DNA of 64,000 nucleotides from CADDYT01 sp035294125. GTDB lineage: Bacteria > Chloroflexota > Ktedonobacteria > Ktedonobacterales > Ktedonobacteraceae. Positions 45,162 to 54,400 of this stretch are shown here, one piece after another. Below the pieces are notes generated by a model. That model saw nothing but the letters and a program-made list of their open reading frames with translations, ran no database searches and was not told the DNA's origin. Numbering within the stretch: the first letter of the stretch is position 1; each line of letters begins with the position of its first letter. The stretch spans positions 1 to 64,000 of the forward strand of contig DATGLM010000049.1 in the NCBI GenBank assembly GCA_035294125.1, read 5' to 3'. The translations under genes and the position numbers were made by a program.

Positions 45162-46130
45162 ATGGACAAAGCTGTTGAGCAAAGGGCAGCAATGAGCGCT
45201 GCTAAACCGCGTTTCATAGTGTATGCCGGTATCTGGTTCGCCGTCTTTAACTGGGGCGCGTCGTTTGTCGCCGCCCGCTTTCTGCTGCACCCGGCCTCTT
45301 CGGCGCTGGTCGCGCTCAGCCCGACACTGCTGGCGGCGGTGCGTTTCAGCATCGCCTCGCTCTTTTTTCTCGTCCCCCTGGTTCAGGCTGTTGTGCGCCG
45401 CCAGCTCTCGCTGCGCGATATCCTGCTGATGCTGCTGCTTGGTCAACTAGCCTTCTCAATCTATTTCTGGATGCAGTACACCGGCGTCCAACTGACAAAC
45501 GCCAGTATTGCATCGATTCTGGTGATTGGCCTCATCCCCACCTTTACCGCCCTGCTGGAACCCGCCTTCGGCAAAACCCGGCTGGCTTTCTCGCTCTTCG
45601 CGGCGCTGCTGCTCGGTTTTATCGGCGTCGTATTGATCGTCTTCCAGCAACCGGTGGCGGTAACACTGCAATCGGGCTTTCTCGTCGGCGCGCTCTGCCT
45701 GCTGGGCAACGCCTTTTGCTTCGCCCTCTATTCTCATCTGAGCAAACGGTACATGCGCGTCATGTCGCCGGTAGTGGTGACGGGAGGCACGATGTTCGCC
45801 GGGGCATGCGGGTTGATCCTGCTCGCGCTGCTCAACCCGGCGCAGAATCGCTGGCAAGACCTCACGCTGCTCAACCCTGTGCAATGGCTTGCCCTGCTCT
45901 TTCTCGCTCTGGGCTGCTCCGTCCTCTCCTACTTTGCCTACAACATGGCCCTGAGCAAGCTGGACGCCTCGCGTGTAGCCGTCTACAACTACTTTGAACC
46001 GGTCGTAACCGTCATGCTCAGTATCGTTCTACTTGGTGAGCAACTGGGCTGGCAGATCATTCTCGGCACTCTCTCTATCGCCTGTTCAGTTCTTCTGGTC
46101 ACCTGGCTGCAGCGCAGAGCATCAGGTTAG
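45162..46130 (+). CDS. EamA-domain (DMT superfamily) transporter
   Basis: This roughly 322-residue inner-membrane protein has ten predicted helices formed by two EamA repeats. Typical blocks are FNWGASFVAARFLL, FWMQYTGVQLTNASIASILV and YFAYNMALSKLDASRVAVYN, with FEPVVTVMLSIVLLGE at the end of the second repeat. The family exports metabolites, sugars or amino acids; the substrate is unknown. The start is uncertain: ATG 45162 (MDKAVEQ) is used and GTG or ATG codons nearby are possible. There is no strong ribosome site. Confidence 0.85.
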   Translation: MDKAVEQRAAMSAAKPRFIVYAGIWFAVFNWGASFVAARFLLHPASSALVALSPTLLAAVRFSIASLFFLVPLVQAVVRRQLSLRDILLMLLLGQLAFSIYFWMQYTGVQLTNASIASILVIGLIPTFTALLEPAFGKTRLAFSLFAALLLGFIGVVLIVFQQPVAVTLQSGFLVGALCLLGNAFCFALYSHLSKRYMRVMSPVVVTGGTMFAGACGLILLALLNPAQNRWQDLTLLNPVQWLALLFLALGCSVLSYFAYNMALSKLDASRVAVYNYFEPVVTVMLSIVLLGEQLGWQIILGTLSIACSVLLVTWLQRRASG

Positions 46131-46220
46131 AAATGGCGTAACTTGAACAGCGAGAGCGTTTCCCCCCTCAACGCACATTCTGCCGTACCAAATGAGGTGC
46201 TATGAAAAAGTCTTCACTCG

Positions 46221-46253
46221 CATGCCATTCTTCGCTTCGCTCAGAGTGACATG
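46221..46253. repeat. Copy of the dispersed palindromic repeat
   Basis: The element reads CATGCCATTCTTCGCTTCGC and then TCAGAGTGACATG, with imperfect 11-base arms around a 11-base loop. Reverse-complemented, it matches the core of the 8558-8620 repeat in about 26 of 33 positions (ATGTCA, TGAG, AGCGAAGAATG, CAT). It lies in the gap after the EamA gene, where it may also act as a weak terminator. Confidence 0.6.
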
Positions 46254-46290
46254 TTCGAGGCAGTCTTTTATGGCATATAATTTGAACAAC

Positions 46291-46333
46291 AGTCACATCT
46301 AGATGACTATCTTATACTCTTATCGAGTATAAG
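46291..46333. promoter_or_regulatory. Two palindromes upstream of the maleylacetate-reductase-like gene
   Basis: CATCTAGATG (46295-46304), flanked by GTCA and AC, lies next to a second palindrome with 9-base arms CTTATACTC and GAGTATAAG around TTATC (46311-46333). Both sit 33-75 bases before ATG 46366, in the right place for promoter operators. They resemble sites of dimeric quinone-sensing or MarR/TetR-type regulators, but I cannot identify one. Confidence 0.5.
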
Positions 46334-46365
46334 CGGGAAAAGCGGCTTGAATGCGAGGAGGGACG

Positions 46366-47523
46366 ATGCAAGAAATGCAGGAATTTCGCTACACAGGTTT
46401 TGCGCAGGAGATTCTTTTTGGGGCCGGGAAGCTGGCGCAACTGGGAGAGGCGCTTGAGCGCTTTCACTGGCAGCGCGTGATGCTGTGTTCGACGCAATCG
46501 CAGCGGCGCAACGGGCACATCGCGGCTATCGAGCGCCTGCTGGAGGGGCGGCTGGTGGCTAATTTTGAGCATGTGCAACCGCACGTGCAGGATTTCCAGG
46601 TGGCGGAGGGGCTGGCACTGGCGCGGGAATACGAGGTTGACGCCATTATCGGTCTGGGCGGCGGCAGCCCGATTGGCATGGCGAAGGTGGTGAGTTTCGC
46701 GCTGGAGGGCCAGGAACGAGAGCAACAGGCTAATTCACCCATTGAGCAGCCGCTGGTGCCGGTCATTGCCATCCCTACAACCTATGCCGGTTCAGAGTTG
46801 ACGCCGGTTTATGGCGTTACCAACCACGTCGATGGGCAGGCGCGCAAGGTGACGGTCAGCGATGTCAGAATCGCGCCCAGATTGATTATCTATGATCCCC
46901 TGCTCACGCTCGATCTACCGCCGGAGTTGACCGCCTCTACCGGCATCAACGCGCTGGCGCACTGTATCGAGGCGCTCTACTCGATTACGCGCAACCCACC
47001 TTCTACAGCCGTGGCGCTGAGCGGCATACGCGCCATCACCTCATCTCTGCTGCGCTGCTACGAGGCAGGAGACGACCTTGAGGCACGCGCGGAGATGCTG
47101 AACGGGGCTTTTCTGGCTGGAATGGCGCTCGCCCATGTCTCAATGGCGCTGCATCACGGCCTGTGTCACGTGCTCGGCGGCAGTGCTGGTGTGCCGCACG
47201 GGGTCGCCAACGGTATTATCCTGCCCCATGCCATGCGCTTCAATCTGGATGCAACCGCTTCACAACTCGCCCCAGCCGCCGAAGCAATGGGTATTGCTAC
47301 GGCTGGACGCGACGCGGAGTCCGCCGTTGAAGAAGCCATCCAGGCCATCTACGCCCTGATCGGTCGCATGCGCCTGCCGCAGCGCCTGCGTGACGTTGGC
47401 GTGCAGGAAAGCGACCTGCCCCATCTCGCCCGGCTCGCGCTTTCCAACCGTAGCGTGCAAAACAATCCCAAATCGGTTACCGACGCCGTGCAGGTCGAAG
47501 CGATTTTCAGAGCAGCCTGGTAA
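46366..47523 (+). CDS. Iron-containing alcohol dehydrogenase, maleylacetate-reductase-like
   Basis: This 385-residue group III (Fe-ADH) dehydrogenase has the nucleotide site IIGLGGGSPIGMAKVV near 89-104 and IPTTYAGSELTPVYGVT. The metal region is STGINALAHCIEALYS, with Asn where Fe-ADHs have the metal Asp; HHGLCHVLGG follows further on. Loss of that Asp together with the HH-x-L-C-H block is characteristic of maleylacetate reductases, enzymes of hydroquinone and chloroaromatic degradation. ATG 46366 stands 5 bases after GAGGAGGG. The downstream VOC, GNAT and esterase genes could act in the same pathway, although a 124-base gap with its own -10 (TATAAT, 47550-47555) separates them. Confidence 0.82.
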   Translation: MQEMQEFRYTGFAQEILFGAGKLAQLGEALERFHWQRVMLCSTQSQRRNGHIAAIERLLEGRLVANFEHVQPHVQDFQVAEGLALAREYEVDAIIGLGGGSPIGMAKVVSFALEGQEREQQANSPIEQPLVPVIAIPTTYAGSELTPVYGVTNHVDGQARKVTVSDVRIAPRLIIYDPLLTLDLPPELTASTGINALAHCIEALYSITRNPPSTAVALSGIRAITSSLLRCYEAGDDLEARAEMLNGAFLAGMALAHVSMALHHGLCHVLGGSAGVPHGVANGIILPHAMRFNLDATASQLAPAAEAMGIATAGRDAESAVEEAIQAIYALIGRMRLPQRLRDVGVQESDLPHLARLALSNRSVQNNPKSVTDAVQVEAIFRAAW

Positions 47524-47647
47524 AAAGTGCCTTTCGCTAAAATATAGTATATAATAGAGGACAGAGCGGAATAGCGCAGCATAGGCCATTCCCCTGGAGG
47601 GGTGGCTGCATGGAATTGCATAGTATACCATCAAAGAGGAGGCAGTA

Positions 47648-48253
47648 ATGTCTGTAATTCAGACGCAAGGTGTGCATCATATCACCTTCGTCGGCTCCAA
47701 TCGGGAGGCGACTATCGACTTCTACGAGGGAGTGCTGGGCATGCCGCTGGTGTTCGAGCAACCCAACCTGGATGTACCCAATGAAACCCACCTGTACTTT
47801 GATCCAGGTGATGGTCGGCTCATCACCTTCTTCGTGCGACCGGAGCGTACCCCTGATCCAACGCCCAATCCCGAAGGCATCGGAAACCTTCATCATCTTG
47901 CCCTCACCGTTTCACGTGCCACCTACACACAGGTCGCCGAGCGGCTGAAGGAGCGCGGCATCTGGAATACGGGCAACATTGATCGCGGCTTCATGGACTC
48001 GATCTACTTCCGCGATCCCAACGGGCAATTGCTCGAAATGGCCTGCTTCAAATTCGTGCCGCCGGAGGGCTACACCGTCTCCGATGTCCTTGCCACAGCG
48101 CATCGGCTGCGTGTCGCTGCTGGCGACTACGCCATTGCGGACAAACACCTGGCCGACGCCATCGCCGAACTGACACAGCGCAAAGCCCAGGCCTTAAGAG
48201 CAGAAGGAACGTCGGGAGCCGCAACTCCATCAACGAAGGTTTCCGCGGTATGA
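47648..48253 (+). CDS. VOC-family (glyoxalase/bleomycin-resistance/dioxygenase-like) protein
   Basis: This 201-residue protein has two beta-alpha-beta-beta-beta units of the vicinal oxygen chelate fold. Candidate metal ligands are His in GVHHITFVG, His in NLHHLALTV and Glu in GQLLEMACF. This pattern fits ring-cleavage dioxygenases such as LinE/PcpA and MhqO, or glyoxalases. The last 50 residues are helical and not part of the fold. The gene overlaps the next start by 4 bases (ATGA at 48250-48253). In Bacillus, similar VOC proteins and the esterase MhqD together detoxify quinones, which the context here resembles. Confidence 0.82.
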   Translation: MSVIQTQGVHHITFVGSNREATIDFYEGVLGMPLVFEQPNLDVPNETHLYFDPGDGRLITFFVRPERTPDPTPNPEGIGNLHHLALTVSRATYTQVAERLKERGIWNTGNIDRGFMDSIYFRDPNGQLLEMACFKFVPPEGYTVSDVLATAHRLRVAAGDYAIADKHLADAIAELTQRKAQALRAEGTSGAATPSTKVSAV

Positions 48254-48858
48254 TATTGCCTTCCGACCTCGAAGCGCAGCATGTCGGCACCTTCTGGTTG
48301 CTCGATCTGACGGATGCTTTGCCGCCAGGGGTCGTGGCCCGCGTGCCGGTCACCTTTCAGCGCGCAGATATACCTGAGCTGGCGCGGGCGATGGGCCTGA
48401 GCGATCAGGCGGAAATCTTGCGCCGCTTCGCCGCTGGCAAGCAGTGCTACACCGGTAAAGTCGACGGCAAGCTTGCCACCTATGGCTGGGTCACGTTTGA
48501 TAAAGAGGATATCGGCGAACTTGGTGTGAGCCTGCACTTGCAACCGGGTGAGGCGTACATCTGGGACTGCGCCACACTTCCGGCCTATCGCGGGCAGCTC
48601 CTCTACCCGGCCCTGCTCTCCTACATACTCGCTGAGTTGCGCGCCAGCGGACTGCGCCGCATCTGGATTGGAGCGGATGCTGATAACATCCCCTCGCAGC
48701 GCGGCATGGTTCGCGCCGGTTTCCATCCCGTCGCCGACGTGCTGCTTGCTGTCCCCTCTGGCCCGCACCGTCTCTGGTTACGGGGCTGTCCGGGCGCGAC
48801 TGAGCAAGAGATACAGGATATTCATGCCGCGATTTTTGGAGAAGTGAGAGAAATATGA
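48250..48858 (+). CDS. GNAT-family N-acetyltransferase
   Basis: This 202-residue protein belongs to the GNAT superfamily, which moves an acetyl group from acetyl-CoA to an amine. The C-terminal half carries the CoA loop with WDCATLPAYRGQLLYPALLS, then a block with IWIGADADNIPSQRGMVRAG and FHPVADVLL. The first 100 residues are more divergent. The substrate is unknown. ATG 48250 overlaps the VOC stop and its own stop overlaps the esterase start (ATGA), so the three are translationally coupled. Confidence 0.75.
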   Translation: MILPSDLEAQHVGTFWLLDLTDALPPGVVARVPVTFQRADIPELARAMGLSDQAEILRRFAAGKQCYTGKVDGKLATYGWVTFDKEDIGELGVSLHLQPGEAYIWDCATLPAYRGQLLYPALLSYILAELRASGLRRIWIGADADNIPSQRGMVRAGFHPVADVLLAVPSGPHRLWLRGCPGATEQEIQDIHAAIFGEVREI

Positions 48859-49517
48859 CTGATGGTTCCTCATCTATTAACGGGCCTCACAGGGGACAGC
48901 CCGTTCTCTCGGCAGGCGCGCCGCTTGAGCAGGCACGAGCCGCCATGATTATGCTGCACGGGCGTGGAGCAACGGCGGAAAGCATTCTTGAACTGACGGA
49001 TCTGTTGAAACAGCCTGATTTCGCCTATCTCGCACCCCAGGCCGCGCACAATGCCTGGTATCCGAACAGTTTTCTCGCTCCCATCGCCAGCAATGAACCT
49101 TATCTTTCATCCGCGCTGGCCTTCATTGCCGCGCTACTCGAACACGCCCAGCAGGTGGGAATACCGCTTGAACGAACGATGCTGCTGGGTTTCTCGCAAG
49201 GCGCGTGCCTGGGGCTGGAGTTCGCCGCTCGCCATGCACGCCGCTATGGTGGTCTCGTCGGTCTCAGTGGAGGGCTGATCGGTCCAGAAGGCATACCCCG
49301 CGACTATCCCGGCTCGTTGTCCGGCACACCCGTCTTCCTCGGCTGCAGCGATGTCGATCCCCATATTCCGAAAGAGCGTGTCGAGCTTTCGGCAGAGGTG
49401 TTGCAGCGGCTTGGTGGCAACGTTACCATGCGTCTCTACCCACACATGGGCCACACTGTCAACGCCGACGAAATCCGTGTCGTGCGCGAGATGATGGTGG
49501 CAACATCCCAAATTTGA
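48855..49517 (+). CDS. Phospholipase/carboxylesterase-type hydrolase (MhqD-like)
   Basis: This 220-residue alpha/beta hydrolase of the phospholipase/carboxylesterase family has MLHGRGATAESIL (oxyanion), the nucleophile in GFSQGACLGLEFA, Asp in GCSDVDPHIP and catalytic His in YPHMGHTVN. It resembles B. subtilis MhqD and related hydrolases. Its place after a VOC protein and near a maleylacetate reductase supports a role in quinone or aromatic stress, inferred only from context. The 4-base overlap with the GNAT stop suggests coupling. The 130 bases to the next stop hold nothing convincing. Confidence 0.85.
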   Translation: MTDGSSSINGPHRGQPVLSAGAPLEQARAAMIMLHGRGATAESILELTDLLKQPDFAYLAPQAAHNAWYPNSFLAPIASNEPYLSSALAFIAALLEHAQQVGIPLERTMLLGFSQGACLGLEFAARHARRYGGLVGLSGGLIGPEGIPRDYPGSLSGTPVFLGCSDVDPHIPKERVELSAEVLQRLGGNVTMRLYPHMGHTVNADEIRVVREMMVATSQI

Positions 49518-49647
49518 GGTATTTCTTAGGAAAATTCCGCGATCTGGTCGACTACTGCTACCTCGCCTTTGTCTGTATCCACTCGCTGCCGCTGGAGAAG
49601 CTAGAGCAATTGTCCCTGTTTCTGGCGTATGAGGGGAGTGTGCGCGG

Positions 49648-50376
49648 TCAGGCGATCTCGCGCACAACCTCGACGCCGTTGAGCGCCATGTGGTAGAGGA
49701 AGAGCAGGTGCGTCACGTCGGCATCGTGTGGCAGCGCGCCGAGGGAGTTGGCCGTCTCTACCGGCATATCGTAGGTCTGCACCGCGTTCTCCGGCACGAT
49801 GACGCGCATAGGAAGATTATATGCGTTGGCATAGAGCTTCAGGTGCATCGCCATCTGGTAAATGCACAGATCGGTGCAGTCTCCTACCACGATTGCATCG
49901 CTCAGGTCGCGGTGCGCGCCCAGCCACTCGCCCAGCGACGTGCCGTAAAAGGAGTTAATCGAATTCTTCGGAACCACAGTGAACAGATTGGCGAAAGGCA
50001 GGTTTGCCAGTTCGGGGATGGTATTGGCCTCGCTCGTCCCAACCTGACAGTGCGGCGGGAAACTGGAAAACTCTACAGCGTTGGGTGTGTGGCAGTCCTG
50101 CGTCAGGATGAAGTCGCGCACGCCTATATTGTATGCCCCCTCAAAAGCCGCGACTACCGCCGGGATAATGCCCTCTACGCGAGGGCTGGAGAGTGCGCCC
50201 TCGTGACAGAAGCCGTTGATCATATCGACGCTGAACAATGCCACCTTCCCCTGCTGTGCATCCGGGCGCAAATCGTTCCATGAAATGGTGGGCAGGGTGC
50301 GCTCCCACTCCACCAGCGCGTGCAGGAACGGCTGCGACCGCTCGATAAAATTGGCCGGAATCGTTGAAGTTGCCAT
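49648..50376 (-). CDS. Isochorismatase-family cysteine hydrolase (nicotinamidase-like)
   Basis: This 242-residue cysteine hydrolase has the catalytic triad of the family: Asp51 in FSVDMINGF, Lys137 in VPKNSINSF and Cys171 in GDCTDLC. DCHTPNAVEFSSFPPHC supplies the metal-binding Asp94, His96 and a later His or Glu, as in nicotinamidases (PncA). It would deamidate nicotinamide to nicotinate for NAD salvage. The next gene on the same strand is an NrtR-like Nudix regulator, which in other bacteria controls NAD metabolism and strengthens this assignment. The ATG 50376 lacks a strong upstream site; the gap to the regulator is 36 bases. Confidence 0.8.
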   Translation of the reverse strand: MATSTIPANFIERSQPFLHALVEWERTLPTISWNDLRPDAQQGKVALFSVDMINGFCHEGALSSPRVEGIIPAVVAAFEGAYNIGVRDFILTQDCHTPNAVEFSSFPPHCQVGTSEANTIPELANLPFANLFTVVPKNSINSFYGTSLGEWLGAHRDLSDAIVVGDCTDLCIYQMAMHLKLYANAYNLPMRVIVPENAVQTYDMPVETANSLGALPHDADVTHLLFLYHMALNGVEVVREIA

Positions 50377-50412
50377 AGTCAGGAACTCCTCTTTGTTTCA
50401 AACAGACGAAAC

Positions 50413-51156
50413 CTATAGTTTGCCTTCCGCCGCCGGGTTGAAGCGGTACAGGCGAGCGGGACGATGCGTTCCTTCCATCTTTTTCGCCCCTGTGTCCTCC
50501 AAAATGCCCGTCGACAGAACCTTCTTACGGAAATTGCGCTTATCCAGCTTCCTGTGCAGAATAATCTCGTAGACACGCTGCAACTCGCGCAGGGTAAACT
50601 GATCGGGCAACAGGCTAAAGGCAATCGTCGTGTAGTCGAGCTTGCCCCGCAGGCGCGTCAGCACGTACTGGATGATCTTCTCGTGATCGAACGCCAGCGG
50701 TGGCAAGCCGTAGACCGAGAACCAGTGTACGTCGACGGCGTCATCCGCCGCACGCACGCCCTTGAGACGCTCGTAATCGATCAGCGCAAAGTAGACTACC
50801 GTAATCACGCGGGTACGCGGGTCGCGGCCAGGGTCGCCAAAGGTATATAACTGCTCAAGGTAGACATCCTGCAGGCCTGTCTCTTCCTGAAGCTCGCGCT
50901 TGGCGGCATCCTCCAGCGATTCATCGATATTCACAAAGCCGCCAGGGATCGCCCACATACCCTCGTAGGGCCACGAGCGCCGCTTAATCAACAGCACCTG
51001 CAAGTCACGCTGGCGCAGCGTCATCATCACCACATCCACCGTCACCGATGGCCGCTCATACTTGCTTGCATCGTAACGATGCGCCTTCGCCTCCGATGTC
51101 TGCACCAGACCCTGCCCATCGCGGGACAATTCGCCCTGTTCTTCCGTTCGTTCCAT
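50413..51156 (-). CDS. nrtR: Nudix-domain transcription regulator (NrtR-like)
   Basis: This protein of about 247 residues combines an N-terminal Nudix domain with a C-terminal winged helix. The Nudix box is intact: GGFVNIDESLEDAAKRELQE followed by ETGL (G-x5-E-x7-REL-QEETGL). The tail (FSLLPDQFTLRELQRVYE, LDKRNFRKKVLSTGIL) is the DNA-binding part typical of NrtR, which represses NAD-salvage genes and responds to ADP-ribose. Because the box is complete, hydrolase activity is possible as well. A neighbouring nicotinamidase-like gene supports the NAD link. ATG 51156 was chosen; TTG 51195 with GGGGTGG upstream is the alternative. A perfect palindrome lies at 51296-51316. Confidence 0.8.
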   Translation of the reverse strand: MERTEEQGELSRDGQGLVQTSEAKAHRYDASKYERPSVTVDVVMMTLRQRDLQVLLIKRRSWPYEGMWAIPGGFVNIDESLEDAAKRELQEETGLQDVYLEQLYTFGDPGRDPRTRVITVVYFALIDYERLKGVRAADDAVDVHWFSVYGLPPLAFDHEKIIQYVLTRLRGKLDYTTIAFSLLPDQFTLRELQRVYEIILHRKLDKRNFRKKVLSTGILEDTGAKKMEGTHRPARLYRFNPAAEGKL

Positions 51157-51295
51157 AAAAAACCAGTAATCTCTTTCAACAAATAACTCAGCCAATCATC
51201 CACCCCAACGATTCCGGCACTTCGATCCCGCGCCTATTATATACCCACTGACCAGTTTCAAGGAAGTGGCGCATGACCCATTCACCGGAATCAAT

Positions 51296-51316
51296 TTAGT
51301 GTATGATATACACTAA
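51296..51316. promoter_or_regulatory. Perfect 9-base-arm palindrome in the nrtR-dinG intergenic region
   Basis: Arms TTAGTGTAT and ATACACTAA enclose GAT. It lies about 100-160 bases upstream of nrtR and about 120 bases upstream of the divergent helicase gene. Its size and symmetry suit a dimeric regulator; the adjacent NrtR-like protein is the first candidate. I did not compare it with a published NrtR consensus. Confidence 0.6.
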
Positions 51317-51435
51317 TATAAACGGAAGAGAGCTTTCCTGTCAAGCCATTGCCGCCCGCGCCTTCCTATGTTATACTTTCCATGCAACACAAACATTCGT
51401 TCGTATCACACAGGGAGCGGGGGAAAGACGCAGCA

Positions 51436-54400
51436 ATGGCACATGTTGAGCTTGAGCAGATCGGAGACTATAGCATCACCCGCCTGCTCAGCACAGATTC
51501 CAGTCGCAGTATCTATCTCGGCAGGCAGCCGCGGCGCAAAAAAGAAGTCCTTATCCAGCTCCTGCACGCGCCGCTTGCGACGGCGGAGGCCAGAGAAGCC
51601 TTTATAACATACGCGCAACAACTGCGCCGACTCAAGCATCGCACTATCATCGAAATGCAGAAAGTCGACATTTTCCAGGATGCCGGGGGGCGCGATTGCG
51701 GCTACCTCGTCATGGAATATATCAACGGAGAGACGCTGCGCCAGTACATTCCCCCGGGCTCGCGCCTGGCCCCCGACGAGGTGAAACGCATCATCACGCC
51801 CATCGCCGACGCGCTCCAGTACGCGCACACGCTCGGCATCGTGCATGGCAACCTGCACCCCGGCAACATCATCAAAAGCGCACGCGGCGAATTCTTCCTC
51901 GCCAACTTCGCTCTCCCTCTTCCCACGATTAACCCCGATGAGGATACCAGCGCGCTGCCCTACACAGCACCCGAAGTCCTGCGAGGCGCGCAGCCCACTG
52001 CCGCTAGTGACCAGTACGCCCTCGCCGCCATTGCCTACGAATGGCTCTGCGGGCAACCACCTTACGTGGCTACAGACCGCGAAACCCTCCTGCGCCAGCA
52101 AGAGCAAGCTGCCATCGCTGCCCCACGCAGCCTCAACGAGGCCATCTCAGAAGGCGTCGAGCGGGTTCTGCTCCAGGCCCTCGCCCGCAACCTGGAAGAA
52201 CGCTTCCCAGGCGTCTTCAACTTTTCCAATGCGTATTTACGCACGTTGATGGGGTTGCCAGTAGAAGAGGCTCAACATCCGGGCACGTCGCAACGCCCCA
52301 GACCAGTATTTTCCTTGTCCACATCGCCCCAAAACAATCATTATGAAAACAGAGAGGCACAGGCCGTTTCACCTCTTGACGAGAGTAACAGTAAAGAGGC
52401 AACCTTACAGCTAACAACGCCCGATTCTGGCCCCAAAAAAACCGGCAAGGTGTCTAAAATCATCCCATTTCCGGTAAAATCTCAATCCCAGCGCTATTCC
52501 AGCTTGCATGAAATCGTCACCGCCGACCTGGAACAGGGCGGTGAGCTTTCAAAAAACCTGCCCGGCTACGAGGAAAGACCTGCGCAGATAGAGATGGCAA
52601 CGCTGGTAGCACTATCTCTCACAGATGACATTCCGGCCCTTTGCGAGGCCGGGACGGGGACCGGGAAGTCGCTTGCCTACTTGCTTCCTATCGTCCGCTC
52701 CGGCAAGGTCGCCATCATCAGCACGGCGAATAAAGCGCTGCAGGAGCAGCTTTTTTATAAGGATATTCCTTTTGTGCAGCAGCATATCCAGCCGTTTGAG
52801 GCGGCACTGGTGAAGGGGATGGGCAATTATGTCTGCCTGGACAGGTTGGAAGAAGAGCGCCATGGCATGCAGTTCTATGCCAAAAATCCCGATTTCATGC
52901 GCCTGGTTAACCTCACCGAGGACCCCGACGCGCACTTTAACGGCGATTTTGAGACGCTGGGCTTCCCCTTACCGGGCGATATTCGCAGCCGCGTCTTCGC
53001 CGATGGCGATCAGTGCGCGTGGAGCAAATGCGGCTACTTTGCCGATTGTTACGTGAATAAGATGCGCACGAAGGCCAAACAGGCCCAGGTCATCGTCGTC
53101 AACCATACTCTCTTGCTGCTCGACGCGGCACTGGAGGGCTTTTTGCTGCCGGAGCGCGATGTCATCGTCATCGACGAGGCGCATCACCTGGAAGAAGAGG
53201 CCTGCCGCGCCTTTACCGTCACCATCAGTCCCGCGCAGGTCAACAGCCTGCTCTCACAACGCCTGCTCAAAGAGCACAGTGAGCAAAATCTGCAATATGA
53301 AGTCAACAAGGCGATGAATGAGACCTGGGAGCGGCTGCGCTTTATACCCGATCTCCATTTCAAAGGGCGAGTCAACCTGCTGGAGCCAATGGAAGAGGGC
53401 CTGCACCTCGCCTCGGCCATCGCCAAATTGGGAGATTCGCTGCGCAGGGAGCGGCCAAAGGATATGCCGGAAAAAGAGAGTACGCTCTACGATAAGCTGC
53501 TCAAACGCGCGCAGAACCTTGCCGATAATGTGCGCCTCGTCTTCTCGGTCGAGCGCACGGACAAGTTTGTCTACTACGTCGAGCGCGAGAACTCGTCAGG
53601 GTCGCGCAACAACTACCAGTTCCAGGTTTCAGCCGCGCCACTCGATGTCACTGAGTGGCTGCGCGAACGGCTCTTTGATAAGTGCAACATTATCTGCACC
53701 TCCGCCACGCTTGCCACTATCGGCGCGAGCAGAAGCAGCAGTGATAGTGGAGGCAGCAGCACAGAGGGCAAAGGGCCAAATTTCTCCTATTTCCGCCGTC
53801 GCGTTGGCCTCGATCACGCGCACTATCCCCAAGTGCTGGAACGCATCCTGCCGCTCGCCTTCGACTATGAAAGCAACGCCCTGCTCTACATCCCGCGCCA
53901 TCTGCCAGAACCGGCTTATGGTGAGAACCGGGCGGCCGATGAGTATACGACAGCCATAGCGCGCGAGATGTATAAGCTGGTCAAATGCTCGCGTGGGCGC
54001 GCCTTCCTGCTCTTTTCCAGCAAACGCATGCTCGACAGGGCTTTCGACCTCATGGCTCCTCACCTTGACTATCCTCTGCTGCGCCAGGGTGATATGACGC
54101 GCATTGAGTTGACACGCCGTTTCCGCGAGGAAGAGGGGGCCGTCCTCTTCGGCCTCAAAAGTTTCTGGGAAGGCGTCGACATCGCCGGAGATGCCCTCTC
54201 GCTCGTCGTCATTGACAAACTGCCCTTCGAGCCGCCGGATGACCCTGTTCACGAGGCCCGTGTCGCTCAAATGAAGGCGGCAGGCGAAAACTGGTTCGGC
54301 TCCTACGTGCTCCCCCAGGCCGTCCTGCGCCTCAAGCAGGGCCTCGGTCGCCTGCTGCGCACCCGCGACGATCGCGGCGTCATGGCCATCCTCGACACAC

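Noticed and set aside
49509..49696. Plus-strand frame after the MhqD-like gene reading FRDLVDYCYLAFVCI and so on
   Set aside because: No start with a ribosome site, and it runs into the 3' end of the convergent nicotinamidase-like gene.
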